Part shown: positions 39,100-47,670 of the stretch, piece after piece | Layout: each line of letters opens with the position of its first letter | Position numbering within the stretch: position 1 is the first letter of the stretch | DNA from: Nocardia otitidiscaviarum NBRC 14405 | GTDB taxonomy: Bacteria; Actinomycetota; Actinomycetes; Mycobacteriales; Mycobacteriaceae | DNA: 64,000 nucleotides | Direction of reading: 5' to 3' | NCBI RefSeq assembly: GCF_000308635.1 | Contig: NZ_BAGD01000019.1 | Coordinates: 186,001-250,000 of the forward strand | Notes under the pieces: model-generated | What the model was told of the DNA's origin: nothing | The model's database searches: none | What the model saw: only the letters and a program-made list of their open reading frames with translations | Translations under genes and position numbers: made by a program

Positions 39100-39888
39100 T
39101 CACGGCAGCCAAGAGACGTGTCCGCGCAGGAAGGTGTAGCCGATGTAGGCCACCGTGTCGATCAGCGCGTGCGCCAGCAGCAGCGGCCACAGCCGTCCGG
39201 TCCGCTGCCAGTAGCGGCCGAAGATCACACCCATCACCAGATTCCCGACGCCGCCGCCGAGACCCTGGTACAGGTGATAGCTGCCCCGAAGCAAGGCCGA
39301 GGCCAGCAGCGACCTGTTCTCCGACCAGCCCAGCGCACGCAATCGCGTGATCAGATAGGCGACCACGAGAATCTCCTCGGCCGCCGAATTCGCCCACGCC
39401 GACAGCACCAGCACCGGCAGCCGCCACCAATGCTCCAGCGAACTCGGCACGATGGTCACGCTCACCCCGAGCGCGTGCGCCACCAGATACAGCGCCAGCC
39501 CGGGGATTCCGATCACCGCCGCCAGTACCAGTCCCGGCACGATGTCGGCGCGCCAGCGCACGCGCAGCAGGCCGAGGGCGCGCGGCCCGATTCCGCTGCG
39601 CCACAGCAGGTACAGGCCCAGTGCCGCCCAGCCCAGCAGCCGGGCCACGCTCAACAGCTGGAACAGCAGGTCGATCAGCGACTGCGCGGCGCGCGGCGCG
39701 TTCAAGGCCACCGTCTGGCCCCCGACCCCACCCGGGGACAGCGCGCTCTCCAGCAGTGACAGCGCCGCGCTCGCTCCGCTCAGCCCGAAGGTGACGACCA
39801 GGACGACGGCGATCTCGAGCCGTATCGCCCGCTGCTCCCGATCGGAGGCGGGCGCCGGCCACAGGGGTGCGGATGCGGCGGGAACCAT
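39100..39888 (-). CDS. CPBP family intramembrane metalloprotease
   Basis: The 262-residue polytopic protein has about seven hydrophobic segments and the CPBP (Abi/Rce1-like) motifs: AEEILVVAYLITRL with the Glu pair, LRGSYHLYQG with His, and LLAHALIDTV with the last His. The Arg that commonly follows the Glu pair (EExxxR) is Val here, a variant I believe occurs in actinobacterial members. Substrates are unknown. It lies 61 bases upstream of the LCP gene on the same strand, so the two may be cotranscribed. Confidence 0.88.
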   Translation of the reverse strand: MVPAASAPLWPAPASDREQRAIRLEIAVVLVVTFGLSGASAALSLLESALSPGGVGGQTVALNAPRAAQSLIDLLFQLLSVARLLGWAALGLYLLWRSGIGPRALGLLRVRWRADIVPGLVLAAVIGIPGLALYLVAHALGVSVTIVPSSLEHWWRLPVLVLSAWANSAAEEILVVAYLITRLRALGWSENRSLLASALLRGSYHLYQGLGGGVGNLVMGVIFGRYWQRTGRLWPLLLAHALIDTVAYIGYTFLRGHVSWLP

Positions 39889-39964
39889 GGGGCAAATCTA
39901 TGCGCGCGACGGAGCGCGGCGTCGGCCGACAGCCGCCGCGTATGCGATGACCAGGTGCGGAGCG

Positions 39965-40750
39965 CTAGTCGATGGTCCGCCGCAGCCGTGCGGCCGAGGA
40001 GCGCATGGCGCAGCCCGCGAGCGCGCGCACGGCTCGGCTGAGCGCGTCGACGTCGTCGGCGGGATGGTCGAAGGGCAGGCGGACATCGTGGTCGCGGTCG
40101 ACGGCCTCGACGCGCAGCGTGATGCCGTAGCGGTCGATGGCGAGCGGGTGGATGTGCCCGCGGCGCAGGTGGGCGGGGATGCGGCGGGCCAGCTGCGCGA
40201 TGACGTCGGCGTGGTCGGCCTGCATGTGCTGCAGCCAGGCCGCCTCCATACCGCAGAAGGGATCGGGCCGGGCGGCGCGCAGTCCGTCGCGGCACACCGA
40301 TTCGGCCCCGGTGGTGTCGGCGACCACGGCGGAGTCGACCACCAGGCGCAGCAGGGTGGTGGTGTGGCCGACGTCGAGCAGGTTGGGGTGCGGATGATCC
40401 TCGGCGACATGGGTGGCCAGGGCGCGCTGGGCGTGGGCGGGCACGGCGCGCACCCAGCCGCGCAGCCAGACCAGCGCGCGCACCGGTTCGCGCAGCACCA
40501 GGGGTGCGTGGTCGGTGAGTTCGAGGACGGCGGGGGAGCCGGTGGTGCCGGAGTTGGCGGTGAGCATGGCGGCCGTGGAGGTCATGGGTACGGCGATGAC
40601 GGCATCCCCGCACTGCCGGAGCAGATGCACCGCGGTGGGGATGGGGTCCAGGCCGGGCAGGGCCAGCATGGCCTGTTCGGCATGGGCGCAGGCGCTGTGC
40701 ACACGTTCGGCGGTATTGGGGGCGACAGCGGCCGGTGCCGGGTGGGGCAT
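39965..40750 (-). CDS. DUF2470 domain protein under an iron box
   Basis: The 261-residue protein has a C-terminal DUF2470 domain with WLQHMQADHADVIAQLARRI. This is the piece also found behind the flavin-like fold of HugZ-type haem-utilisation proteins. The N-terminal part (HSACAHAEQAMLALPGLDP) is of the same kind. ATG 40750 has GGAGG 5 bases upstream. The IdeR box 19 bases further upstream predicts repression by iron-loaded IdeR. It matches Rv3839 in position, an iron-regulated gene in M. tuberculosis. A role in haem or iron handling is inferred. Confidence 0.88.
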   Translation of the reverse strand: MPHPAPAAVAPNTAERVHSACAHAEQAMLALPGLDPIPTAVHLLRQCGDAVIAVPMTSTAAMLTANSGTTGSPAVLELTDHAPLVLREPVRALVWLRGWVRAVPAHAQRALATHVAEDHPHPNLLDVGHTTTLLRLVVDSAVVADTTGAESVCRDGLRAARPDPFCGMEAAWLQHMQADHADVIAQLARRIPAHLRRGHIHPLAIDRYGITLRVEAVDRDHDVRLPFDHPADDVDALSRAVRALAGCAMRSSAARLRRTID

Positions 40751-40768
40751 ACACACCTCCAGGATGAA

Positions 40769-40787
40769 TTAGGTAAACCTAAGCTAA
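40769..40787 (-). promoter_or_regulatory. IdeR iron box
   Basis: The minus strand reads TTAGCTTAGGTTTACCTAA, which agrees with the IdeR/DtxR consensus TTAGGTTAGGCTAACCTAA at 16 of 19 positions. It ends 18 bases before the DUF2470 ATG, where a bound repressor would block transcription. Confidence 0.9.
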
Positions 40788-40854
40788 GTGACGTAGGTCG
40801 CCAACGCAAGCGGGAACTTGCTTCCGACGGCGTGGCGGCCGCTACCGTGAGTCG

Positions 40855-41289
40855 GTGTCGCACGATTCGCCCGCACCCGAGCCGATCCCGCTCACCCTGT
40901 CGGTGCCGCCCCGCCCCGAACGCGGTCTGACCGACGATCTGGTGCGGCCCGTCGGCCCCGTACATCCCGAGATCGAAGTGGTGGATCTGACGGCCTCCGA
41001 TGCGGCCGTCGCCGAATTCCTGGTGCGCGTCGCCCACTCCGACTCCGGATTCGTGGCCCGCACCGACTCCGGCGAGCGCGCCGTCGGCATCATCGCGGCA
41101 ACCGTCGCCGCGCTCATGGGCGAGGACATCCACAGCGCGCTGGCGAACCCCGACGTCGACTTCCTGACCGGCCTGAAACCGCCCGCCGTGGCGGCGCTGC
41201 GCGAGGTGCTGCTCGCCATCGAAACCGGAAACCAGGACGCCGTGACCGCGGCGCTCACCGTACTGACCGGCGACGCTCCGACCGCTTGA
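40855..41289 (+). CDS. Conserved hypothetical protein
   Basis: I do not recognise this 144-residue protein. The first 45 residues are Pro-rich (PAPEPIPLTLSVPPRPERGL). The rest is helical and acidic, with DLTASDAAVAEFLVRVAHS and VAALMGEDIHSALANPDVDFL. There is no signal peptide. GTG 40855 lies 6 bases after TACCGT (40843-40848) with no ribosome site, a leaderless arrangement. It is divergent from the IdeR-boxed gene, 67 bases from the box, so iron control of this gene too is possible but not shown. Confidence 0.68.
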   Translation: MSHDSPAPEPIPLTLSVPPRPERGLTDDLVRPVGPVHPEIEVVDLTASDAAVAEFLVRVAHSDSGFVARTDSGERAVGIIAATVAALMGEDIHSALANPDVDFLTGLKPPAVAALREVLLAIETGNQDAVTAALTVLTGDAPTA

Positions 41290-41476
41290 CCACGGACGGC
41301 CGCCGCCGGTGCCGCGAATCCAGTCCGCGGTACCCGTGCGGAACGGGCCGCGCCGGGACGCCGCCTTCCCATTCCCGGGACGGTGGCCCGCCGGTCCGCT
41401 GATGCGGGCGGGTGATCCGTCGGCCTCGACCGGCAATCGGTGAAGTGCGGACGCGCACGCAAGTAATCTCGTTATC

Positions 41477-42394
41477 GTGCCGCGTATCGCCTACTTCGGG
41501 CCGTCGGGAACCTTCACCGAGATGGCCCTCGCGAAACTCGAGTCCGCCGGAGCCTTCGACGGACCGGTCGAGCGTGTCGCCGCGTCCAGTCAGGGGGCGG
41601 CCATCGAACTCGTCCGGGCCGGGGACGTGGTGGCCGCGGTGGTGCCCATCGAGAGTTCCGTGGAGGGTTCGATCGCGCCCACACTGGACGCCCTCGCGGT
41701 CGGACCGCGCCTGCAGATCATCGCCGAGACCGAACTCGACGTGGCCTTCACCATTCTGGGGCGCCCGGGCATCGAGTTGGCGCAGGTGCGCACCATCGCG
41801 GCCTATCCGGTGGCGGCGGCACAGGTGCGGATGTGGCTGGCGCACCGGATGCCGGACGCACGGCCCTACACCTCCGCCTCCAATGCGGCGGCCGCCGAGG
41901 ATGTGGCGAACGGGCACGCCGACGCGGCCGTGTCCACCGCCTTGGCGGGGGAGCGGCTCGGCCTGGCGGTGCTCGCCGACGGCGTGGCCGACCACGATCA
42001 GGCCGTCACCCGCTTCGTGCTGGTGAGCCGCCCACAGGCCGCGCCGCGCCGGACCGGCGCGGACCGCACCTCCATCGTGCTGGAACTGGCCAACAAGCCG
42101 GGTTCGCTCATGCGCGCGTTCGCCGAATTCGCCACGCGAGGCATCGACCTCACGCGCATCGAATCCCGGCCCACCCGTACCGGTATGGGCACCTACCGGT
42201 TCTACCTCGACTGCGTCGGACATATCGACGACACCGCGGTCGCCGAAGCGCTCAAGGCGCTGCACCGCACCGCCGCTCGGATCCGCTACCTCGGTTCCTG
42301 GCCCGCGACCTCGGCGACCGGCGCACCGCCGCCGCCGGACGAACCCGCGGCGGCCTGGCTTGCCGATCTGAAGAAGGGGGTGGCGGACCTGTGA
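41477..42394 (+). CDS. pheA: Prephenate dehydratase
   Basis: PheA converts prephenate to phenylpyruvate, the committed step to phenylalanine. The 305-residue protein starts PRIAYFGPSGTFTEMALAKL and has the catalytic Thr-Arg-Phe of DQAVTRFVLVS. A C-terminal ACT domain with NKPGSLMRAFAEFATRG and IDLTRIESRPT senses phenylalanine. There is no chorismate mutase domain, as in actinobacteria. GTG 41477 is 7 bases after TAATCT (41464-41469), a leaderless promoter. It overlaps the phosphatase start by 4 bases. Confidence 0.96.
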   Translation: MPRIAYFGPSGTFTEMALAKLESAGAFDGPVERVAASSQGAAIELVRAGDVVAAVVPIESSVEGSIAPTLDALAVGPRLQIIAETELDVAFTILGRPGIELAQVRTIAAYPVAAAQVRMWLAHRMPDARPYTSASNAAAAEDVANGHADAAVSTALAGERLGLAVLADGVADHDQAVTRFVLVSRPQAAPRRTGADRTSIVLELANKPGSLMRAFAEFATRGIDLTRIESRPTRTGMGTYRFYLDCVGHIDDTAVAEALKALHRTAARIRYLGSWPATSATGAPPPPDEPAAAWLADLKKGVADL

Positions 42395-43053
42395 CGGGCA
42401 AACTCATCCTGGTGCGGCACGGGGAGACCGAGGGCAATGTCGCCAAGATCCTCGACACCAAGGTGCCGGGCCTACCGCTCACCGAACGCGGTGTGGCGCA
42501 GGCGAAAACATTCGGTTCCACACTGACGGTGCCGCCGCGGCGACTGTTCTCCTCGGAGGCGTTGCGCGCCCGCCAGACCGGCGGTTACATCGAGGAGGCC
42601 ACCGGCGTCGGCCTCGAGGTGCTGGCAGATCTGCAGGAGGTGCAGCTCGGTGAGCTGGAGGGCTCGAATTCGACTGCCGCGCACCTGATCTTCCAGGGCA
42701 TCTACCACAAATGGCATGCCGGGGACCTGTCCGCCCGCGTCCCCGGCGGCGAATCCGGCCACGACGTGCTCTCCCGCTACGTCCCCACCCTGGAACAACT
42801 GCGCGCGGAATACCTCACGAGTACCGATTCCACCGATATCGTGGTGGTCAGCCACGGCGCCGCCATGCGCCTGGTCTCCCGCGAACTCACGGGAATCCCA
42901 AGGCTTTTCGCGGCCAACAATCACCTCGACAACACCGAGACCATCGAACTGCTGCCCACCCCCGACGGCGGCTGGACCTGCACCCGCTGGGGCCGCTACA
43001 CGCCACCGTTCGGCGAGAATACTTCCCCCACCGGCGACGACCCGATGGGCTGA
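42391..43053 (+). CDS. Histidine phosphatase (phosphoglycerate-mutase-like)
   Basis: The 220-residue branch-1 histidine phosphatase starts GKLILVRHGETEGNVAKILD with the catalytic His in RHGE. It continues SSEALRARQTGGYI, LQEVQLGELEG (acidic residue), a GGESGHDV loop and VVSHGAAMRLVSREL with the second His. It is coupled to pheA by a 4-base overlap, the same pair as Rv3838c-Rv3837c. Its substrate is unknown; the link to pheA may be historical rather than metabolic. Confidence 0.92.
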   Translation: MTGKLILVRHGETEGNVAKILDTKVPGLPLTERGVAQAKTFGSTLTVPPRRLFSSEALRARQTGGYIEEATGVGLEVLADLQEVQLGELEGSNSTAAHLIFQGIYHKWHAGDLSARVPGGESGHDVLSRYVPTLEQLRAEYLTSTDSTDIVVVSHGAAMRLVSRELTGIPRLFAANNHLDNTETIELLPTPDGGWTCTRWGRYTPPFGENTSPTGDDPMG

Positions 43054-43372
43054 CCGGCGCACCGAATCGGAGCAGTAGCCGCGCCGATCGACGCACCGAC
43101 TTCCAGACGGCCCGGGGCACCGCCCCACGCCCAACCGGCGGTCGGCTGCGGCGTCGCAACGGCGCGGAACACGATCGCGGGCACGCGACACGCCAGGATC
43201 TGGAAAGCGTGGTAGCTCGTCCACGATCCATCCACTGCGGTGCCGACGGCGGGAGTGGTATGTCGTGTTCTCGGCACGGCCTCCGGCGCGGATGCGGGTC
43301 GGTACCGTCGCACCACGCCGGTCCCGTTGACTGATGCGCGGGTGTACTTCGGCAGGGTCGTCGCCCTGCCGT
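43054..43372. other. Intergenic region with no visible feature
   Basis: These 319 bases lie between the stops of the convergent phosphatase and espG genes. Open frames on both strands are shadows without domains or ribosome sites. No good hairpin was found. It is the left junction of the PE/PPE/EspG insertion relative to the M. tuberculosis order. Confidence 0.5.
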
Positions 43373-44200
43373 TCACGGGGCAGCGGTGGGCCGGAACTCC
43401 TGGCGCAGTGGCAGATCCGCCATGAGGTGCTGTAGCGCGGCGCGGAAGCGGGCCGGGGTGCCGGTGCTGAGGGCAGTCCACCGGACGCCGTCGTCGGCCG
43501 GGCTGGTGGTGGCGAGGAAGCGGCCGTGCCGGGTGTTGAAGACGGCCATGTGGTCGGGGGCGATATCGCGGGTCCCGTCGCTGTGGACGACCGCGACGAT
43601 CTCGGCGTAGGAGTGCACCTGCACCAGCGCCGCGGCGAGGGTGGCGGCGTCGCGAGGTGGATCACCCACGCGGGCAAGGCGTTCGGCCGTGGCGGCGGCG
43701 TAGCCGGTGTCGTCGAAGATGGGGACCAGATCCGCGGTGGGCGCGTTCATCCCCGCCAGTTCCAGCGGTTCGGCGGGGCCGAGGGCGGCCATGACGGTGC
43801 CGGACAGATCGTGTCCCGCCTGGTCGATGGCGTAGGAGTCGGGGCCGCGCAGGGCGATCACCTCGATATCGTCGCCCTTGGCGAGGCACAGGCGATGGAT
43901 CGACGCACCCACGTACCAGCGGGCCGCCACCTCCCAGTGCGGCCGGTTCAGCACTCGAAGCCGTTCGGCCAGTTCGGGATGCACCTCGTCATCGACGAGC
44001 AGGTCGCGGTCGGCCAGACCGGCGGCGGCCGCCGCCATGGCGCGGTCGTGCTCGGCGGCGGTGTCGTAGCGGCCCACGGCGTCCAGCACCACCGGCATGT
44101 CGTCGACCGCCAGGGTCTCCAGCAGGCACTGCATGTCGTCCAGCGACAGGGTGACCGCCCCCAGCAGGGACGGTCCGCGGCCCGCGCCGAGCACGGTCAC
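43373..44200 (-). CDS. espG: EspG-family chaperone for PE/PPE proteins
   Basis: EspG proteins bind the tip of PPE partners in the cytosol and deliver PE-PPE pairs to type VII secretion systems. The 275-residue product begins VLGAGRGPSLLGAVTLSLDD and contains WYVGASIHRLCLAKGDDIEV and DLVPIFDDTGY, in keeping with the mixed alpha/beta EspG fold and family length. GTG 44200 overlaps the PPE stop by 4 bases, so PPE and EspG are translationally coupled. The coupling to PPE supports the assignment more than any single motif. Confidence 0.8.
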   Translation of the reverse strand: MTVLGAGRGPSLLGAVTLSLDDMQCLLETLAVDDMPVVLDAVGRYDTAAEHDRAMAAAAAGLADRDLLVDDEVHPELAERLRVLNRPHWEVAARWYVGASIHRLCLAKGDDIEVIALRGPDSYAIDQAGHDLSGTVMAALGPAEPLELAGMNAPTADLVPIFDDTGYAAATAERLARVGDPPRDAATLAAALVQVHSYAEIVAVVHSDGTRDIAPDHMAVFNTRHGRFLATTSPADDGVRWTALSTGTPARFRAALQHLMADLPLRQEFRPTAAP

Positions 44201-45387
44201 TCGGCGGGCTCCGGCGTGGCTCCGATGACGGCGGGCGCGATGACCCGGCCGTCGGCGAAGTGGTCGGCCGAGCGGCCGTAACCGTTGCCCTCCCGGGCCT
44301 GCTCCTCGTCGTCGCGGGCCTGACCGCCCAGCAGCGGACTGCCGGCGGTATTCGAACGCACCGGCGCGGCGGCCTCCGCGCGGGCGGCGGCGGCCGTCTC
44401 GCCGCCGGGCGCGGCAGCCGTCGGCGCTCCCGCGCCGAATCCACCACCCGCGCCCCAACCCTCCGGCACGCGCAAGCTGCCCGCGCCATTGCCGATGCTC
44501 ACAGTGCCGCCGCCCCCGCCGAAGGACACCGCGTGCGTCGCCGCGGCCATACCGCCGATGCCGACCATCGCGGCGGCGCCGCTCCCGGCCGTCACCGGCA
44601 TCGAACTCACGCCGTTCCCGGACTGCATCGCGGTGCCCACGGCGGAGATCGCCGTGCCCGCCACATTGCCCGCCGTGCTCACGCCGGTGGTCGCCACACT
44701 TCCGGCGAACTGCGCGGCCTGCGAGACCGCGCTCATCACCCCGGGATTGTTGGCGAGCGCGGCCGCCGCGGCCAGCGCCGTCTGCACCGGATTGCCGCTG
44801 TCGCCGAACGACTGCGCGGCGGCGGCCGGATCGGCCGACCCCGCGCCCATGGCGATGGGCGGCGGCATCAGGAATTCACCGGGCGTGGTGACGATGGCGG
44901 TGGTGGCGGCCTCGTAGGTCTCCATGACCAGCGCGGCCCGGATGTCCAGGGCCAGTTTGGCGGCCTCGGCGGCCTGCGCGCTGCCGTTGAGCGCACCGCC
45001 GGTGGAGTGGGCGGCGATCCGCGCGGCCTCCACGGCCGCGATCTCCGGCAGGCTCGGCATGGCGATGGACGCCACGGTGTACGCGGTGGCGTTGGCGGCG
45101 GTCTTGGCGGCCAGGGTCGCGGCCATCACGCCCTGCTGTTCGGCCCACACCGTGAATCCGCCCAGCCGTCCCAGCACATTGAGTCCGTTGATGCCCTGCA
45201 ATCCGACGCCGATCTCGGCCATGACGCGGGCCACGGTGGTGGTGGCGTCCACCCAGGCGGCGGTGATGGCGCTCCACGAGGTGGAGGCGGCGGCGATCGG
45301 AATGGCGTGCGCGCCCGCGTTGAGCGTGACCGAGTTGACCTCGGCCATGCGCGGCAGCCAGAACACTCCGGTGATACCCAGCGTCAT
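44197..45387 (-). CDS. PPE family protein
   Basis: The 396-residue protein has an N-terminal PPE domain of about 175 residues: FWLPRMAEVNSVTLNAGAH, WVDATTTVARVMAEIGVG and a WAEQQGVMAATLAAKTAANA helix, ending in PSLPEI. The name motif reads PRMAE rather than PPE. The tail is Gly/Ala/Ser-rich and low in complexity, then charged (RDDEEQAREGNGYG). PPE proteins pair with PE partners and leave through ESX systems. It is 8 bases downstream of the PE gene and coupled to espG. Confidence 0.87.
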   Translation of the reverse strand: MTLGITGVFWLPRMAEVNSVTLNAGAHAIPIAAASTSWSAITAAWVDATTTVARVMAEIGVGLQGINGLNVLGRLGGFTVWAEQQGVMAATLAAKTAANATAYTVASIAMPSLPEIAAVEAARIAAHSTGGALNGSAQAAEAAKLALDIRAALVMETYEAATTAIVTTPGEFLMPPPIAMGAGSADPAAAAQSFGDSGNPVQTALAAAAALANNPGVMSAVSQAAQFAGSVATTGVSTAGNVAGTAISAVGTAMQSGNGVSSMPVTAGSGAAAMVGIGGMAAATHAVSFGGGGGTVSIGNGAGSLRVPEGWGAGGGFGAGAPTAAAPGGETAAAARAEAAAPVRSNTAGSPLLGGQARDDEEQAREGNGYGRSADHFADGRVIAPAVIGATPEPAE

Positions 45388-45395
45388 CGGTCCCC

Positions 45396-45707
45396 CTACA
45401 CGGGTATCGAGGCTATGCCGACCGCGCGGATGGCGTCCTGCGCGAGGTACTGGGCCAGTTGCGCGCGTAGCGTCGCGGCGGCGTGGTGCAGTTCCAGCAC
45501 ACCCTGCGCGATCGCCCGGTCATGGCTCAGCGCGGCGTGGTTGAAGTGTCCGGCCGCCAGCAGCGACACCTCTTCGGTGCCGGACGGCAGGACGTGGGTG
45601 GTCGGTCCGGCCGCGGTGGCGACCGCCGCCAGCCGCTCGGCCAGCAGATCGAGTTCGGCGGCTGCCGCGAGGACGGCCTCCGGCTGCACGAGGACGTGGC
45701 CAACCAT
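45396..45707 (-). CDS. PE family protein
   Basis: The 103-residue protein is a bare PE domain: MVGHVLVQPEAVLAAAAELD with Pro-Glu at positions 9-10, a helix-turn-helix hairpin, and HDRAIAQGVLELHHAAATLR. In known PE proteins the secretion motif YxxxD/E follows the second helix; here YLAQDAIRAV fits (Tyr and Asp four apart). ATG 45707 has AGGAG upstream. It is first in the PE-PPE-EspG operon. Confidence 0.83.
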   Translation of the reverse strand: MVGHVLVQPEAVLAAAAELDLLAERLAAVATAAGPTTHVLPSGTEEVSLLAAGHFNHAALSHDRAIAQGVLELHHAAATLRAQLAQYLAQDAIRAVGIASIPV

Positions 45708-45817
45708 GCTCGAGCGCTCCTTCCGCCAGCTGCCCCGGAGACCCGACGGCCCCTACGAGAGATTGGACGCACCGCGGGCGCTATCGGTTCCAGCAAATCT
45801 GGAGCACACCTACGGCG

Positions 45818-46171
45818 TCAGCCCCATCCCAGCTGATGAAGGCGGTCGTCGTCAATCCCGAAATAGTGCGCTATCTCGTGAATCACTGTGATCGCCACCT
45901 CCTCCACCACCTCTTCTTCGGTGTGGCACATGTCCAGGATGGCCTCGCGGTAGATGGTGATGGTGTCCGGCAATGCGCCGCCGTAGTGGCTGAAGTCCCG
46001 ATCGGTGAGGGCTATCCCGTGGTACAGCCCGAGCAGATGCGGATCTTCGGCGCTGCGGGGTTCGATGAGAATCACCACATTGTCGATGGCCTTGGCCAGT
46101 TCGGGCGGAATCAGGTCGAGGGCGTCGCCGACGAGCTCCTCGAAACGGTCGTCGGACATGGTCACCGGCAT
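45818..46171 (-). CDS. Small zinc metallopeptidase (minigluzincin-like)
   Basis: The 117-residue protein carries the zincin motif HEIAHYFGIDDDRLHQLGW near its C-terminus, with the two His and catalytic Glu of HExxH and an acidic third ligand. An acidic helix precedes it (HTEEEVVEEVAITV). It matches the small actinobacterial metallopeptidase family (Rv3836 in position). The substrate is unknown; no signal peptide, so cytosolic. It begins 11 bases after the septum-formation gene stop, on the same strand. Confidence 0.92.
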   Translation of the reverse strand: MPVTMSDDRFEELVGDALDLIPPELAKAIDNVVILIEPRSAEDPHLLGLYHGIALTDRDFSHYGGALPDTITIYREAILDMCHTEEEVVEEVAITVIHEIAHYFGIDDDRLHQLGWG

Positions 46172-46182
46172 GCGCTACCCGA

Positions 46183-47307
46183 TCACCGCGGCGGCGGCAG
46201 GTTCGGCGGGGCCGCGCCGGGCAGCGGCGGCGGGGTGTAGCGGCCGTTGTTCGGCGGTGGCACGGGGGCCTGTCCGTCGATGAGGATGTCGCCGCGCGCC
46301 GAACCGGTGATGGCCGCGAAACCCTGATCCGAGCCCTTCCCGAGCATGCAGTTGAGGCTGCGGCTGCCGGCCAGCCAGCTGCGTGTGTCGAGGAAGTCCC
46401 AGAACAGCGTGAGGGTCTTGTTGCGCAGCGCTTCGGGGGAGCCGAGGTACGCGGTGGAGTCGGTGGCGCACCGCTCCTCCATGTACTTGTCCTGATCCTC
46501 CGCGGCCGGGGGACCGTCGGTGAAGTGGGCGCCGAGGTCGACGGTGGAGACGATCTCGAAGGCGTGCGGCTGGGTGCAGTCCACCTGGTCGGTGGGCAGA
46601 TTCCGGTTGATGCCGACGCAGGCGCCGACCTCGTAGATCTTGGACTGATCGCGTTCACGGATGCTGCCGGTGGTGGCGTACGCGGCCGAGCCCGTGCTCG
46701 ACGCGACCTGCAGCCCACAGCGCAGGGTGCGTTCACCCGCCGTCCAGCCCGGTTCGCCGGGATTGATCAGGCCGACCACGAACTTGCCGCGCGGATCGAA
46801 CTTGCCGCCGAGATAGCGCTGCGCGGCGCTGACGCAGTGCTCGTCGCGCAGTTCGGTGAAGCGCAGCGAATCCGGGAAGCGGGATCCGGCCCCGAATTCA
46901 CGTCCCGGGTACTTGCTCAGATCGATGTCCGCGGTCACCTCGAACAGGTGCTTGCTGCCGCAATCCACCTTCTGCAGGTCGCTGGCGTCGGCCTTGCTCC
47001 AGGTCAGGCAGTCGCCGGTCTTGGCGGTCCCGAAGGCCGCGCCCGCCACCGCCCCGGTCGGCTGCGGCCCGGACGGGCTGTGCGCCTCCACCTTCCCGTG
47101 GTCGAATCCGCTGACGAACAACGTCACCAGCGCGGCCACCATCGCCCCGACCGCGACCGCCAGCAGCCCCCACCGCAGCGTCGGCGCGGACAGCGGTCCC
47201 CGGTCGACGACAGCGCGCATCGGACCGAGCACCTTGTCGCGGGCGCTCGGCTTCCTGCGCACGGGTGGCGCGGGCCGCTTGGGTTCCGGGGGTACGTATG
47301 CGGGCAT
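46183..47307 (-). CDS. Septum formation family membrane protein
   Basis: The 374-residue protein has a Pro/Lys-rich cytosolic start, one membrane helix (about 45-66, WGLLAVAVGAMVAALVTLFV) and a large extracellular part. That part has two similar Cys-containing halves: GDCLTWSKADASDLQKVDCG with HLFEVTADIDL, and GACVGINRNLPTDQVDCTQP with HAFEIVSTVDL. The paired layout is that of the septum-formation domain, and the cysteines likely form disulphides. The C-terminus is Pro-rich. It matches Rv3835 in position and upstream order with the metallopeptidase. Function is known only by name. Confidence 0.85.
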   Translation of the reverse strand: MPAYVPPEPKRPAPPVRRKPSARDKVLGPMRAVVDRGPLSAPTLRWGLLAVAVGAMVAALVTLFVSGFDHGKVEAHSPSGPQPTGAVAGAAFGTAKTGDCLTWSKADASDLQKVDCGSKHLFEVTADIDLSKYPGREFGAGSRFPDSLRFTELRDEHCVSAAQRYLGGKFDPRGKFVVGLINPGEPGWTAGERTLRCGLQVASSTGSAAYATTGSIRERDQSKIYEVGACVGINRNLPTDQVDCTQPHAFEIVSTVDLGAHFTDGPPAAEDQDKYMEERCATDSTAYLGSPEALRNKTLTLFWDFLDTRSWLAGSRSLNCMLGKGSDQGFAAITGSARGDILIDGQAPVPPPNNGRYTPPPLPGAAPPNLPPPR

Positions 47308-47353
47308 CGCGCTCCATCATGGCAGCGCCGACCCACCCTTCGCCACGTGCTGT

Positions 47354-47411
47354 GCTGTGCCGCCTCTCCGGGACTTCAGCGCGCTGTGCCGCCTCCCCGG
47401 GACTTCAGCGC
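47354..47411. repeat. 29-bp tandem repeat within the left repeat arm
   Basis: Two units, 47354-47382 and 47383-47411, differ by one base (CTCT versus CCCC). The unit contains CCGGGACTTCAGCGC, and one copy is also found in the right arm near 49460. The gap between the septum gene and the GMC gene (47308-47670) otherwise holds no supported gene. Confidence 0.88.
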
Positions 47412-47511
47412 GCGGCTGAGTGCCGTCGTGCACGCGTGCCAGCGGTCGGGTGCCGAGCCGATTCTGGGCGTACCCGGGGAGTTACCCGGAGCATGCGAGA
47501 TCAGTTGTCAC
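47388..47511 (+). repeat. Left arm of an inverted repeat flanking the GMC gene
   Basis: About 124 bases match the reverse complement of 49332-49461 with a few substitutions and one 7-base length difference near the GTGCACGCGTGCC core. It runs from GCCGCCTCCCCGGGACTTC to the GAGTTACCC region and fades after it. Confidence 0.85.
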
Positions 47512-47670
47512 GTGTGGTGAGGTGCGAGCAGGGTGCCTTTTCCGAGATGCGCGATCGGCGAACCTCTGCGCGAATGCCGAGCCCGATTTCAGGCACCCGG
47601 GTGCCCGCGCCCTGAGGTCGGTCGCCACGCCGGATTCCTACTGCGCACCGCGCGCTACCGACAGGGTGCG

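Noticed and set aside
42472..43677. Open frame antisense to the phosphatase gene and gap
   Set aside because: Low-complexity Pro/Arg/Ser shadow with no domain; contradicts the pheA-coupled phosphatase.
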